Positions 16,841-26,192 of a DNA stretch of 64,000 bases are shown piece after piece. Position 1 is the stretch's first letter, and every line of letters begins with the position of its first letter. Origin of the DNA: Microvirga solisilvae (GTDB lineage: Bacteria > Pseudomonadota > Alphaproteobacteria > Rhizobiales > Beijerinckiaceae); contig NZ_JAKUCN010000002.1 of NCBI RefSeq assembly GCF_022808595.1, forward strand, positions 186,001 through 250,000. Direction: 5' to 3'. The translations under genes were made by a program, and so were the position numbers. The notes beneath the pieces are model-generated. The model worked only from the letters and a program-made list of their open reading frames with translations. It was not told where the DNA came from and did no database searches.

Positions 16841-17628
16841 GCGAGCTCTGCGCCCACGACCTCGCCGTCGATCTCGGCCGCCGCCATGCGCTCTCGCGGG
16901 TCGATCTGACGATACCGTCCGGTCGCCTCACGGTGATCGTGGGGCCCAACGGCGCGGGCAAGACCACGCTGATGCGCAGTCTCGCAGGCCTCCTGCCGCC
17001 CACCAGCGGGCAGGTGACCCTCGACGGGCATCCGGTGGCGCGCATGAATGCCGGCGACCGGGCGCGCGCCATCGCCTATCTGCCCCAGGGCGGAAACGTC
17101 GCCTGGCCTCTGCCGGTGGCCCAAGTGGTCGCTCTCGGCCGTCTGCCCCATGGCGAGAAGCCCGATAGCCTCTCGCAAAAGGGCGAAGAGGCCGTGGCCG
17201 AAGCCATTCGGGCCGTGGGACTCAAAGGTTTCGAGGCGAGGCCCGCCACGGAATTGTCCGGCGGCGAGCGGGCGCGGGTTCTGCTCGCCCGCGCTCTGGC
17301 GACGCAGGCCCCGGTGCTCTTGGCGGACGAGCCCGTCGCCGCGCTCGATCCGCGCCATCAGCTCATCGTGCTCGACGTGCTCAAGGATCAGGTGCGTTCG
17401 GGACGGACGGTTGCCGTCATCATGCACGATCTCACCTTGGCGGCACGCTTCGCAGATGAGATCATCCTTCTCGATAAGGGCGTTGTGGCAGCCTCCGGAA
17501 CTCCTGCGGCCGTTCTGACGGAGAAGAGGATTGCCGCCCATTTTGGAATTCAGGCGCATGTGGCCCATGACGGCGGCTACCTCATCGTCGTGGCGGATCG
17601 TCCCTTGCTGGAAGAGCAGGGAGAGTAA
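16837..17628 (+). CDS. FecE/BtuD-type ABC transporter ATP-binding protein
   Basis: A 263-residue ABC ATPase with Walker A GPNGAGKTT, Q-loop YLPQGG, signature LSGGERARV, Walker B VLLADEPVAALD and switch His in IMHDL. This Walker B lineage (LLADEP) is typical of siderophore/heme/B12 importers. It is translationally coupled to the permease through an ATGA overlap and together they make the membrane core of one importer lacking its own binding protein here. Confidence 0.9.
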   Translation: MSELCAHDLAVDLGRRHALSRVDLTIPSGRLTVIVGPNGAGKTTLMRSLAGLLPPTSGQVTLDGHPVARMNAGDRARAIAYLPQGGNVAWPLPVAQVVALGRLPHGEKPDSLSQKGEEAVAEAIRAVGLKGFEARPATELSGGERARVLLARALATQAPVLLADEPVAALDPRHQLIVLDVLKDQVRSGRTVAVIMHDLTLAARFADEIILLDKGVVAASGTPAAVLTEKRIAAHFGIQAHVAHDGGYLIVVADRPLLEEQGE

Positions 17629-17655
17629 GTCGCGGATCGAGGTGACTTTACTACA

Positions 17656-17684
17656 TTGACAAAGGGTTGGGCCGGGCCGATACC
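17656..17684 (+). promoter_or_regulatory. Candidate sigma-70 promoter for the CapD-like gene
   Basis: A perfect TTGACA, a 17-base spacer and GATACC, ending 24 bp before the dehydratase ATG. The -10 is a weak match (3 of 6), so confidence rests on the -35, spacing and position. Confidence 0.4.
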
Positions 17685-17708
17685 CCCGGTTCAAGTGATG
17701 GCAGAGCA

Positions 17709-19673
17709 ATGAATCGGCAGGATTTCAAGAAGACGGCGATCGTGTTGCACGACCTCGCGATGACGGCCATTGCCGTCGCCGTGACCTTTGCCGTGCGCTT
17801 CGAAGGAGCGCAGCTGAACGAGCGGCTGTTCTATCTGCCGCGTTTCCTGCCGTTCTTCGTCGTCTTCGCGGGCGTGGTTTACTGGGTCTTCCACCTCTAC
17901 CGCTCCAAGTGGCGCTTCGCCTCCCTGCCTGACCTCTTCAATATTTTCCGCGCCACGACGGTTCTCGCGCTGTCGCTTCTCGTCGCCGATTACGTGCTGC
18001 TCTCGCCGCAGCTCTTCGGTTCGTTCTTCTTCGGCAAGATCACGATCGCGCTCTACTGGCTGATCCAGATGTTCCTGTTGGGCGGCCCGCGTCTTGCCTT
18101 CCGCTATGTGAAATATGCCCGCTCCCGCCATACGCTCGACCGCGACTCGAACACGCCGACCCTGATCCTGGGACGCGGCAACGATATCGAGGTGATCCTG
18201 CGCGCCATCGAATCCGGCACGGTCAAGAAGATGCGCCCGCTCGGCATCCTCTCCTACCGCGCCGACGATCAGGGACAGTCGATCCGCGGCGTGCCGGTTC
18301 TGGGCACCTTCGCCGATCTCGATCAGGTGGTGCAGGATTTCCAGGAACGCGCCCAAACGATCCGCCGTCTCGTGGCGACGCCGAGCGCCTTAGCGTCGGA
18401 AGCCAATCCCGACATGCTGCTGGCGCGCGCGCGCCGTCTCGGCCTGCCGCTGGTGCGCGTGACGAGCCTCGGCGAAGGCATGCGCGATGCCGAGCTGGCG
18501 CCGCTGGAGATCGAGGATCTTCTCCTGCGCCCCACGGTGCAGATCGACCGGCAGCGTCTCGAAAACTTCATCCGCGGCAAGCGCGTGCTCGTGACCGGCG
18601 GCGGCGGCTCCATCGGTTCGGAAATCTGCACCCGCGTCGTGGCCTTCGGCGCCAGCGATCTCATGGTCCTGGAGAGCTCCGAGCCGTCGCTCCATCACAT
18701 CCTGGAACATCCCTCGCTCAACACCGGCGACACGAATGTAGACGGCGTCATCGCCGACGTGCGTGACCGCGTGCGCGTGCAGGAGGTGATGAACGAGTTC
18801 CGGCCCGATGTGGTTTTCCACGCCGCAGCCCTCAAGCACGTGCCCTATCTCGAGCGTAACTGGACGGAAGGCATCAAGACCAATGTCTTCGGTTCCGTGA
18901 ACGTGGCCGATGCGGCCGTGGAAGCGGGCGTGTCCGAGATCGTGATGATCTCCACCGACAAGGCCATCGATCCCGTCTCCATGCTCGGCGCCACGAAGCG
19001 TCTGGCAGAAATGTACGGTCAGGCGCTCGATGCGGAATTCATGGGCCGCAACGGTGCGACCCGCATCATCGCCGTGCGCTTCGGCAACGTGCTGGGCTCG
19101 GTGGGCTCGGTGGTGCCGAAGTTCAAGGCGCAGATCGCGCGCGGTGGTCCCGTCACCGTCACGCATCCCGACATGGTGCGCTATTTCATGACGACCCGCG
19201 AGGCTGCCGATCTGGTGCTCACCTCGGCTTCACACGCGGGCGAGAGCCGCCCCAGCATCGAGGTGTCGAACAACGACGAGCGCGTCTCCGTCTATGTGCT
19301 GAAGATGGGCCAGCCGGTGCGCATCTACGATCTCGCCGAGCGCATGATCCGCCTTGCCGGATACGAGCCCGGCGAGGATATCGAGATCTCCGTCACCGGC
19401 ACGCGCCCCGGCGAGCGCCTGCACGAAATTCTCTTCGCCCGCGAAGAGCCGCGCATGGAGATCGGCATCGACGGCGTCATGGCCGCAAAGCCCATCTTCG
19501 CGGACCGCGCCAAGGTCGATCTGTGGCTCGATGCGCTCGACAAGGCCATCGCGGCGGGCGACCGCGCGGCGGCGGAGCGGGTGTTCGAGGATGCGATCCC
19601 CGAATTCAAGCGCCGGCACCAGACTCCGAAACCTGCCGCGCCAGCCGAGCCAGCCCGTCTCGCGTCTCATTGA
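17709..19673 (+). CDS. Membrane-bound nucleotide-sugar 4,6-dehydratase (CapD/WbpM/FlaA1 type)
   Basis: A 654-residue protein. Four membrane helices (about residues 10-120) and a CoA-binding-like fold (about 130-270) precede an extended SDR domain with VLVTGGGGSIGSEI near residue 295, FHAAALKHVP and ISTDKAIDPVSMLGATKR. In the last motif the SDR Tyr position before the catalytic Lys is Leu, as family members usually lack the Tyr. It probably makes UDP-4-keto-6-deoxy sugars for surface polysaccharide. The last 68 bp overlap the end of the convergent epimerase gene. Confidence 0.88.
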   Translation: MNRQDFKKTAIVLHDLAMTAIAVAVTFAVRFEGAQLNERLFYLPRFLPFFVVFAGVVYWVFHLYRSKWRFASLPDLFNIFRATTVLALSLLVADYVLLSPQLFGSFFFGKITIALYWLIQMFLLGGPRLAFRYVKYARSRHTLDRDSNTPTLILGRGNDIEVILRAIESGTVKKMRPLGILSYRADDQGQSIRGVPVLGTFADLDQVVQDFQERAQTIRRLVATPSALASEANPDMLLARARRLGLPLVRVTSLGEGMRDAELAPLEIEDLLLRPTVQIDRQRLENFIRGKRVLVTGGGGSIGSEICTRVVAFGASDLMVLESSEPSLHHILEHPSLNTGDTNVDGVIADVRDRVRVQEVMNEFRPDVVFHAAALKHVPYLERNWTEGIKTNVFGSVNVADAAVEAGVSEIVMISTDKAIDPVSMLGATKRLAEMYGQALDAEFMGRNGATRIIAVRFGNVLGSVGSVVPKFKAQIARGGPVTVTHPDMVRYFMTTREAADLVLTSASHAGESRPSIEVSNNDERVSVYVLKMGQPVRIYDLAERMIRLAGYEPGEDIEISVTGTRPGERLHEILFAREEPRMEIGIDGVMAAKPIFADRAKVDLWLDALDKAIAAGDRAAAERVFEDAIPEFKRRHQTPKPAAPAEPARLASH

Positions 19674-20547
19674 CCGCCTGCCAGCCCAAGCCCTTGAGGG
19701 CCGCGGGGCTTGCGACCAGCGAGCCCGACAGGCGCTCATAGACTTCCGCCTTTCCCATCATCGCTGCCGCCGCGCCGAGCGCGAAGGGCGGCACCGGGAT
19801 GAGGCCGGGGCCGCGCCCGAAACCCTTGCGCAGGGCGGCGATGATCTCCGGCACGGTCATCGGCTCCGGATCGGCGGCGATGAACGGACGCCGCAAGGAA
19901 CCTTGCGCCTTCAGCAGCGTGTCGAGAGCAGCTGTCAGATTATCGAGAGACAGAAGTGAGCGCTTTGCTTTCAGTCCGCCGAGCGGCAGCGGCCAGGGCG
20001 ATTGCGCGAGCTTTAAAAGCGCTGCCATGTTGCCCTTCACGCCGGGGCCGTAGACGAGCACCGGGCGAAGCGCCGCCCAGTCGAGCCCGAGTTCGCCTAA
20101 GCCCTTCTCCGCTTCAAGCTTCGAGCGCCCATAGGCATCGGTCGGATGCGGCTCCATCTCTTCATTGAGCACTCCCTGCGCGGACGGGCCGCTCTGCGCG
20201 CGGATGGAGGAGAGGAACACGAAGCGCTTCACGCCCGCGCGCTCGGCGGCCTGCGCGAGCTTGATCGTCGCCTCGGTGTTGATGCTGCGGTAATCGTCCT
20301 CGGGCTTGCCCGACATGGCATGCGCGAGACCCGCGGAATGGATCACCATGTCCACATCGCGCAAGGCGGCCGCCATGTTGTGCGGCGAGGCAATGTCGCC
20401 GATCACCGCGCTCGATGCGCCCTCCGGCACCTCCGAGGGGCGGCGCAGCAGAACGCGCACGCGATAACCGCGCTTCGGGAGTTCGCTCAGGATGTGACGG
20501 CCGATGAAACCCGTTGAACCGGTGAGCGCGATCAAGGGTGCATTCAT
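19606..20547 (-). CDS. NAD-dependent epimerase/dehydratase
   Basis: A 313-residue extended SDR: NAD motif LTGSTGFIGRHI, then IHSAGLAHAM, catalytic Ser in VFLSSIRA and the YGRSK Tyr/Lys pair, then RPVLVYGPG. It is probably a nucleotide-sugar epimerase or reductase of a surface-glycan pathway, close in type to enzymes next to WecA-like transferases. Start overlaps the upstream transferase gene stop by 4 bp. Its 3' end overlaps the CapD-like gene by 68 bp. Confidence 0.85.
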   Translation of the reverse strand: MNAPLIALTGSTGFIGRHILSELPKRGYRVRVLLRRPSEVPEGASSAVIGDIASPHNMAAALRDVDMVIHSAGLAHAMSGKPEDDYRSINTEATIKLAQAAERAGVKRFVFLSSIRAQSGPSAQGVLNEEMEPHPTDAYGRSKLEAEKGLGELGLDWAALRPVLVYGPGVKGNMAALLKLAQSPWPLPLGGLKAKRSLLSLDNLTAALDTLLKAQGSLRRPFIAADPEPMTVPEIIAALRKGFGRGPGLIPVPPFALGAAAAMMGKAEVYERLSGSLVASPAALKGLGWQAVNETRDGLARLARQVSESGAGA

Positions 20548-21581
20548 CGGGAAACCTCCAGGGGAACTGACACACGGGGCTGGGAGAAGCGCCGGAGAAC
20601 GAGGGCGACGAGAACGAAGCCTGCAGCCAGGGCCGCAATCTGCATGATCTCCGAGGTCCACACGATCGTCACGCCAGCCAGCGCTGCGAGCGCGAGATTG
20701 AGCACGAAGACATGGGTGACGACGGACATGACGGAGAAGCCGTTATCCGTGGCACGCTGATAGAAATGGCTGCGATGCGCCTCCCACACCCGCTCGCGTT
20801 TCGCGAGGCGGCGGAACAGCGTGATGGTGGCATCCATCAGATAATAGAGCGGCAGCAGGAGCGCAGCGGCGAGTGCGTCGGAGCCAGCCAGCTGCAGCAG
20901 CATCCAGCCTACGAGGAGGCCGATGGGAAGCGAGCCCACATCGCCGAGAAACAGGCGCGCGACGGGCTTGTTGAACGGCGCGAAGCCGAGAAAGGCGCCG
21001 CAGAGCGCAGCCGACGTAATCGCTGCCTGTGTCGGCATGTCGGCAAACCACAGCAGGGCAAGGAAGGCCGTGACCGGCACCATCTCCGCCACCGTGATCC
21101 AATCGAGCCCGTCCATGAAATTCACGAGATTCACGAACCAGACGCCGCCGAAGATCAGTAGGGCCTGCTCGAGGCTCAAGGGAATCCATTCGGGAAGGAT
21201 GCGCAGCTCATTCGTCAGAACGACAGCAGCGACGGCGATGATCTGAAGCAGAAGCCGCAAGGCTGCCGGCAGAGGCCGGATGTCGTCGACGGCGCCGACG
21301 ACGGCAAGCCCTAGAGCTGCTGCGGCAACGATCAGAAAGGAGCCGAGAGGAAAGCCTGTGCCGACAAGCACGATTCCCGCCACGATGAGACCTGCCCCGA
21401 CAACGGCGATGCCGCCGCCTTGAGGTGTCGGCACCTTGTGGCTCGAGCGCGCATTCGGACGCGCGAGCGCATAGCGCACCAGAAGGGGCTTCAGAATCAC
21501 GATCAGACAGGCGCTGAACAGCGCCCCGCCGAGCAAAGCCACCGCGAGAACGGTGAGCATGAAGGGTACGAAATTGAACAT
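20544..21581 (-). CDS. Polyprenyl-phosphate sugar-1-phosphate transferase (WecA/MraY superfamily)
   Basis: About 345 residues, ten to eleven membrane helices. Superfamily motifs: PTPQGGGIAVV, VGAVDDIRPLP (DD metal site), VNLVNFMDGLDWI and FLGDVGSLPIG, and a C-terminal EAHRSHFYQRAT loop with the HxH carbohydrate-recognition pair. It should transfer a sugar phosphate from UDP-sugar to undecaprenyl phosphate, starting an O-antigen or exopolysaccharide unit. The ATG with GGAA six bases upstream is chosen. It is 1 bp from the upstream epimerase gene and overlaps the next by 4 bp, so the three form an operon. Confidence 0.87.
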   Translation of the reverse strand: MFNFVPFMLTVLAVALLGGALFSACLIVILKPLLVRYALARPNARSSHKVPTPQGGGIAVVGAGLIVAGIVLVGTGFPLGSFLIVAAAALGLAVVGAVDDIRPLPAALRLLLQIIAVAAVVLTNELRILPEWIPLSLEQALLIFGGVWFVNLVNFMDGLDWITVAEMVPVTAFLALLWFADMPTQAAITSAALCGAFLGFAPFNKPVARLFLGDVGSLPIGLLVGWMLLQLAGSDALAAALLLPLYYLMDATITLFRRLAKRERVWEAHRSHFYQRATDNGFSVMSVVTHVFVLNLALAALAGVTIVWTSEIMQIAALAAGFVLVALVLRRFSQPRVSVPLEVSR

Positions 21582-21582
21582 C

Positions 21583-22590
21583 TCAAGTTCCGTGATACGC
21601 GCGATACCATTCAACGAACCGATCCACGCCGTCCTTCAGCGATGTCGAGGGTGCGAAGCCCACATCGCGGCGCAGATCCGTCACGTCCGCGCGCGTCTCC
21701 AGCACGTCGCCGGGAGGCAGGGGCACGTCCACGCGGTTCGCCTTTTTGCCGAGCGCGTTCTCGATCAGCGCGACGAGATCGTTCACCTCTTCCGGTGAAT
21801 CGTTGCCGATATTGTAGACCCGGTGCGGCGCGGCGCTGGTGGCGGGATCGGGGTTTTCCGCGTTCCAGTTCGGATCGCCCGCGGGCGCCTTCTCCACGAG
21901 GCGCACGATACCTTCCACGATGTCGTCGACATAGGTGAAGTCGCGCCATACCTTGCCGCCATTCGCCACCTCGATGGTGCGTCCCTCAGAGATGGCGTGA
22001 GTGAACTTGTAGACCGCCATATCGGGCCGGCCCCAGGGACCGTAGACGGTGAAGAAGCGCAGGCCCGTGCAGGGCAGGCCGAAGAGCGAGGCGTAGGAAT
22101 GCGCCATCATCTCGTTCGCCTTCTTGGTGGCGGCATAGAGGCTGATCGGATGCTCGGTGCCGTCATGCTCGGAGAAAGGCAGCTTGCGGTTGGCGCCGTA
22201 GACCGAGCTCGAAGAGGCATAGACGAGATGCTGGATGCCGCCGTGGCGGCAGGCTTCCAGCATGTTCATGAAGCCCATGAGGTTCGACGAGGCATAGGGC
22301 ATCGGATCGGTAAAGCGCACGCCGGGCTGGGCGGCGAGATGGATCACGCGCTCGAAGCGATGGCGCTTGAACAGATCGCGCGTGGCTTCAGGATCGGAAA
22401 GATCGACACGCTCGCCCTGAAAGCTGTTGCGGGGCGCAAGCCTCGCGAAGCGGGCTTCTTTCAGGCTGACGTCGTAATAGGGGGTGAAACAATCGACACC
22501 GACCACCTGATGGCCCAAGGCCAGTAAGCGTTCGACCACGTGGTAGCCGATGAAACCGGCCGCGCCGGTTACGAGAATCGGTGAGGACAT
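21583..22590 (-). CDS. UDP-glucuronate 4-epimerase-like NAD-dependent epimerase
   Basis: A 335-residue extended SDR with VTGAAGFIGYHV, VDCFTPYYDVSLKEAR (typical of UDP-glucuronate 4-epimerases such as LpsL/Cap1J), HLAAQPGVR, catalytic ASSSSVYG and YAATKKANE, and FFTVYGPWGRPDMA. It would make UDP-galacturonate for LPS or capsule. First gene of the minus-strand polysaccharide operon. No clear ribosome site is seen; an in-frame TTG directly precedes the ATG. Confidence 0.88.
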   Translation of the reverse strand: MSSPILVTGAAGFIGYHVVERLLALGHQVVGVDCFTPYYDVSLKEARFARLAPRNSFQGERVDLSDPEATRDLFKRHRFERVIHLAAQPGVRFTDPMPYASSNLMGFMNMLEACRHGGIQHLVYASSSSVYGANRKLPFSEHDGTEHPISLYAATKKANEMMAHSYASLFGLPCTGLRFFTVYGPWGRPDMAVYKFTHAISEGRTIEVANGGKVWRDFTYVDDIVEGIVRLVEKAPAGDPNWNAENPDPATSAAPHRVYNIGNDSPEEVNDLVALIENALGKKANRVDVPLPPGDVLETRADVTDLRRDVGFAPSTSLKDGVDRFVEWYRAYHGT

Positions 22591-22666
22591 CAAAAAAAGC
22601 CCGCATATGATTGTGTTGAAGCATTACCTTATCGGCGAACCGGCAGCCACTTCGCCGGGCAATGCT

Positions 22667-23569
22667 CTAGACGGCGGGCACCTTAACGGCCTTGGGGCAA
22701 TCCGCAACTGCCAGCTTTTCAGACGTATCGAGAATGATGGATTGGCGCTCGCGGGCGACGAAGGCGGAGGGCATTATCGTCTGCATCTCGGCTTCCTGGG
22801 CACGGATGAAGGCGTCGTCGTGGCCCGGATAAAGATGGAAGATGGCCAGGGACTTCACCCCTGCATTCTGGGCGAGATCCACGCCCTTCTGCCAGGTGGA
22901 ATGGCCCCAGCCCCGGCATCGCGGATATTCGGCCTCCGAGAACATTCCGTCATAGATCATGAGATCGGCGTCGCGGACGAATTCGGTCAGCGATGCATCC
23001 GGCCAGGCTTCGCTGTGCTCCACGTCGCTGATGTAGCAGACGCTGCGGTTGCCATGCCGGAAACGATAGCCGGTCGCTCCACCCGGATGGTTCAGGGAAT
23101 GGGTTTCCACGCTGGCGCCGTCGTCGAAGGTCAGTGTCTCGCCGGCCTTGAAGCCCACATGCTCGAAGCGGGCGGGAAACTGTCCGAGGCGCACCGGAAA
23201 GAGCGGCGGCGAAAACAGCTTATCCAGCGAATCCATCGCGCTTTCGCCGTCGAGGTTGCCGCAATAGGTGCGCACCAGCCGTTCCTTGGTGAGCGCAGGC
23301 TTGAAGAAGGGCAGGCCGCCCACATGGTCGAGGTGGAGATGGCTGAGGAGAATGTCGATGGTATCGGGGACGTCGTCGCCCAGCGCCATACCGAGCGCCG
23401 AGATGCCCGTTCCGGCATCCACGATGAAAAGGCGCTCGCCGCAGCGGATCTCGACGCAGGCGGTATGGCCGCCGAACTCCACGAACTGAGGCCCAGATGC
23501 GCAAGTGGAGCCGCGAATGCCCCAGAAGCGGACCTGTAGCTCGTCGGAAGATGCAACTCGGCTTACCAT
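22667..23569 (-). CDS. MBL-fold metallo-hydrolase
   Basis: About 300 residues. WGIRGSTCASG at the N-terminus, a GTGISALG turn, metal motif LLSHLHLDHVGGLPFF (HxHxDH), then YISDVEHSEAW and GWGHSTWQKGVD with further metal ligands. The RGST start is typical of PhnP/cyclic-phosphodiesterase-like MBL proteins rather than beta-lactamases. Substrate unknown. Start uncertain: the ATG giving MVSRVASSDE is used, but a TTG 84 bp upstream stays in frame and neither has a good ribosome site. It follows the ABC-like gene on the same strand by about 100 bp. Confidence 0.8.
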   Translation of the reverse strand: MVSRVASSDELQVRFWGIRGSTCASGPQFVEFGGHTACVEIRCGERLFIVDAGTGISALGMALGDDVPDTIDILLSHLHLDHVGGLPFFKPALTKERLVRTYCGNLDGESAMDSLDKLFSPPLFPVRLGQFPARFEHVGFKAGETLTFDDGASVETHSLNHPGGATGYRFRHGNRSVCYISDVEHSEAWPDASLTEFVRDADLMIYDGMFSEAEYPRCRGWGHSTWQKGVDLAQNAGVKSLAIFHLYPGHDDAFIRAQEAEMQTIMPSAFVARERQSIILDTSEKLAVADCPKAVKVPAV

Positions 23570-23672
23570 CGATGGACCATGCCCGATTGAAAACCCCGTC
23601 TCTGTGCGATAGCGCACATCCGGGAGAAGACCCCAGGCGCCGCCGGATGGCAAGTAAGGCCTTTCACGGTCA

Positions 23673-26192
23673 TCAGGCCCTCAAGGCTTCCAGCTGCCTC
23701 TCGCGAGGAACCATCACCGGTTCGCCCCGCTCGAAACGGATAACGGCGTCGAAGGGCGGATGATCCATGGCGGGGGAAATCGTCGGCGTGACGATGATCA
23801 GGCCGCGTCCCACCATGGAGCGCCGCAGGGCTGTCACCAGCCTGTCGGCGGCGGGGCCGGGCAGGCCGTCGAGGGCGCGCTGAACCACCAGGATGCTCGG
23901 ACGGCGCACGAGGCAGCGCACCAGATCGACGGCGGCGATATCGGTCAGGCTCAAATCGTCACCCTGCGGATCGATGGGCAGGTCGAGGCCGATGCGGGAG
24001 ACCTGACCATCGAGGCCGCGCTCGGTGAGCACACGGCGGATCACGCCCTGCACGGCCTCCGCCGCGCCGGCCTGATCGGCGGCGATGCGCCCGAAAAGCA
24101 GATTGTCCTGCACGCTCGCCGCCGAGCAGAAGAGCGCCTGATCGTAGAACTCGATGGCGGGCTTCAGGCTCACCGGCAGCATGCGGGCGAAATCGGCGCG
24201 GGCGACGAGAATGCGTTGTTCGAGGGCCTCATCGAGAAGGCCCAGGCGGTGACGGCTTTCGTTGTAGCGCAAAGCGAGGCCGATCAGGCGCTCCTGATCG
24301 CGCCCAGGCCGACGCTGCTCGCTCTGGCGCTCCACGAGATCCTGGAAGTAAGCGCGGTCGGCTGCGGAGAAGAACGAGAACCGCTCGAACAGCGGATGCC
24401 CGTCCGGGATGTCGGTGAAGATCTCCACCATGCTGGTGGCGATGGACAGGCCGATCCGGCTCAACGTCTTGGTGAGGTCGTTGGCTTCGAGGAGGGCGCG
24501 TACATAGGGATGCGCCGACAGCCTGTCCTCATGGAACGTGTCGCCGACGGGTTTTCCGAACAGCAGGTTCTCGCCGATCGTGGCGTAGCGGTTGTAGCGC
24601 GTGGCATCGAACGGATCGACGAAGCGGTCGAGCTCTTCCCGCGCCAGTGCTGCCTGCACGAAGCGGCGCGCTTCCACGATGGCGGCGGCAATCGCGGGCT
24701 CGCGCTTCGGGTCGAGTGTGCCGGAGAGGCCGCGCGCATGGGTCAGGCGGTCGAGGCCCGTCACCGCGATGGCGTCCGACAGGCGATGCTCCAGCTCTTC
24801 CGCCGACGCCTGACAGCCATAGAGCAGGTTGTCCTTGAGGCTGCCTTCGATCAGCACCGTATCTCCTGCAAGAGCAAGCCGCTGGCTGCGCTCGAGGGGA
24901 TTGGCCTCGATCAGATTCACGCCGCCATAGGTCAGGTGCCCGACGGAGGGATGAATCTGCCCGGCCATCAAAGCGGCGAGCAGGCGCGGACCCGCATCGC
25001 CATCTCCGATGAGCGCCACATGGGAGGGAAAGGCGAGGTTCAGGTTCACGGAAGCGATGCGCGCGCCACTCGCGGGATCGTAAGCCGAGACGCCTTGAGC
25101 CACGAGCGCGCCGTTTTCGGGCAGCGAGGCCTTGCCCTTCTTGATGTCGCGAGGCTTGAGCGCGGCGAGGCTGCGCGCCACGTCCGTGAGCAGGGCGCGG
25201 GCGCGCAGGGCCTGCCGTTGCCATTGCACGATCTCGCGCACGCCATAGGCCGCGAGCGCCGAAGCGAGCGCGCAGGCCGCCACCATGCCGGCGGTGAGCG
25301 GGCGCGATTGCGCGAACCATGCGCCCAGCGCCAGCACCGCGACGGGCGCCAGCATCAGCACGATGGCGGCAGTGGAATCGACGAGCGCGAGCCGGTACTC
25401 GCGCCTCGCGACGGGGCGATGGCCTTCGATCAGGAGATTGCGCACCCGGTCGCGCTCGTAGAAGCCCGTGCCGTGGGCACGCATGGCAGGGATGCGATGT
25501 TCGAGATCGGCGAGAATGCCTTCGGCGGTTTCGCCTTCCCGGTGGCGCGCGGCGGTGGCATCGAAGCGCAGAAGCGCGCGGCGCGCGTTGAGGATCGCGC
25601 CCATAGTCAGAACCACGGCAAGGACCGCGCCGAGATACCAGTCCATCACGAGCACATAGGCGAAGGCCAACCCGATCATGCCGCCGAGCTTGACCGGAAC
25701 GAACAGGCTGAGGCCCAGAACCGAGTTCTCGCGGGCAAGGCCATGGGCGGCGAGCGCGGTTGCGGTCGATAGATCGTCCTGGGCCTGGGGCGGGGCCTTC
25801 AGGATGGCCTCCAGTGCCTGGGCGCGCAAAGCCGCGAGCGCCCGCGCGCCGATGCCGACCGCAATCGCATCGAGGGGGATCAAGAGAAGCGCAATCAGAA
25901 CCGGAACGAGCAGGATGCTGCCGATGGAGGCGAGCGTGAAGCTTTGCGGGCCGAGCACGATCCCGGAGAACAGGACGATAGGCTGCGGCCAAAGCGCCGA
26001 AGGTGGCGTCAGGACGATAGGTAGAAGGGCCGCCGGTGCGGTGGCGTCTCCCGCCACGGCCCGGTCCACCACGATGCGGATCAGTTCGAGGCCGACAAGC
26101 AGGCACAATCCCGCCAGAACCAGCAGGCAAAAGCCAAGGGCATGGCGTAGCGGAGATGTCTTCCACGCCAGGCGCAACGGGTCGCGCTCCAT
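23673..26192 (-). CDS. ABC-exporter-like membrane protein with degenerate ATPase domain
   Basis: 839 residues. The N-terminal half (to about 360) has six membrane helices like a type I ABC exporter. From about 390 an ATPase-like region begins, but Walker A reads IGDGDAGPRLLAAL with no Lys-Ser/Thr, the signature is LSLTD, Walker B is ILVVQRALDG with no Asp-Glu and the switch-His site reads VTPTIS. The sub-motif following the Q-loop occurs three times (SLKDNLLYG, TIGENLLFG, SVQDNLLFG), with about 230 extra residues between Walker A and signature positions. ATP hydrolysis is unlikely. AAGGGAG six bases before the ATG sets the start. The frame is intact, so not a pseudogene. Confidence 0.8.
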   Translation of the reverse strand: MERDPLRLAWKTSPLRHALGFCLLVLAGLCLLVGLELIRIVVDRAVAGDATAPAALLPIVLTPPSALWPQPIVLFSGIVLGPQSFTLASIGSILLVPVLIALLLIPLDAIAVGIGARALAALRAQALEAILKAPPQAQDDLSTATALAAHGLARENSVLGLSLFVPVKLGGMIGLAFAYVLVMDWYLGAVLAVVLTMGAILNARRALLRFDATAARHREGETAEGILADLEHRIPAMRAHGTGFYERDRVRNLLIEGHRPVARREYRLALVDSTAAIVLMLAPVAVLALGAWFAQSRPLTAGMVAACALASALAAYGVREIVQWQRQALRARALLTDVARSLAALKPRDIKKGKASLPENGALVAQGVSAYDPASGARIASVNLNLAFPSHVALIGDGDAGPRLLAALMAGQIHPSVGHLTYGGVNLIEANPLERSQRLALAGDTVLIEGSLKDNLLYGCQASAEELEHRLSDAIAVTGLDRLTHARGLSGTLDPKREPAIAAAIVEARRFVQAALAREELDRFVDPFDATRYNRYATIGENLLFGKPVGDTFHEDRLSAHPYVRALLEANDLTKTLSRIGLSIATSMVEIFTDIPDGHPLFERFSFFSAADRAYFQDLVERQSEQRRPGRDQERLIGLALRYNESRHRLGLLDEALEQRILVARADFARMLPVSLKPAIEFYDQALFCSAASVQDNLLFGRIAADQAGAAEAVQGVIRRVLTERGLDGQVSRIGLDLPIDPQGDDLSLTDIAAVDLVRCLVRRPSILVVQRALDGLPGPAADRLVTALRRSMVGRGLIIVTPTISPAMDHPPFDAVIRFERGEPVMVPRERQLEALRA

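Noticed and set aside
22640-22666. GGCGAA...TTCGCC inverted pair after the MBL-fold gene
   Set aside because: Imperfect, no T-run; not strong enough to call a terminator.
23760-25772. 670-codon plus-strand ORF across the ABC-like gene
   Set aside because: Composition is His/Glu/Gly/Arg-rich as expected of an antisense frame; the minus-strand gene has clear helices and ribosome site.
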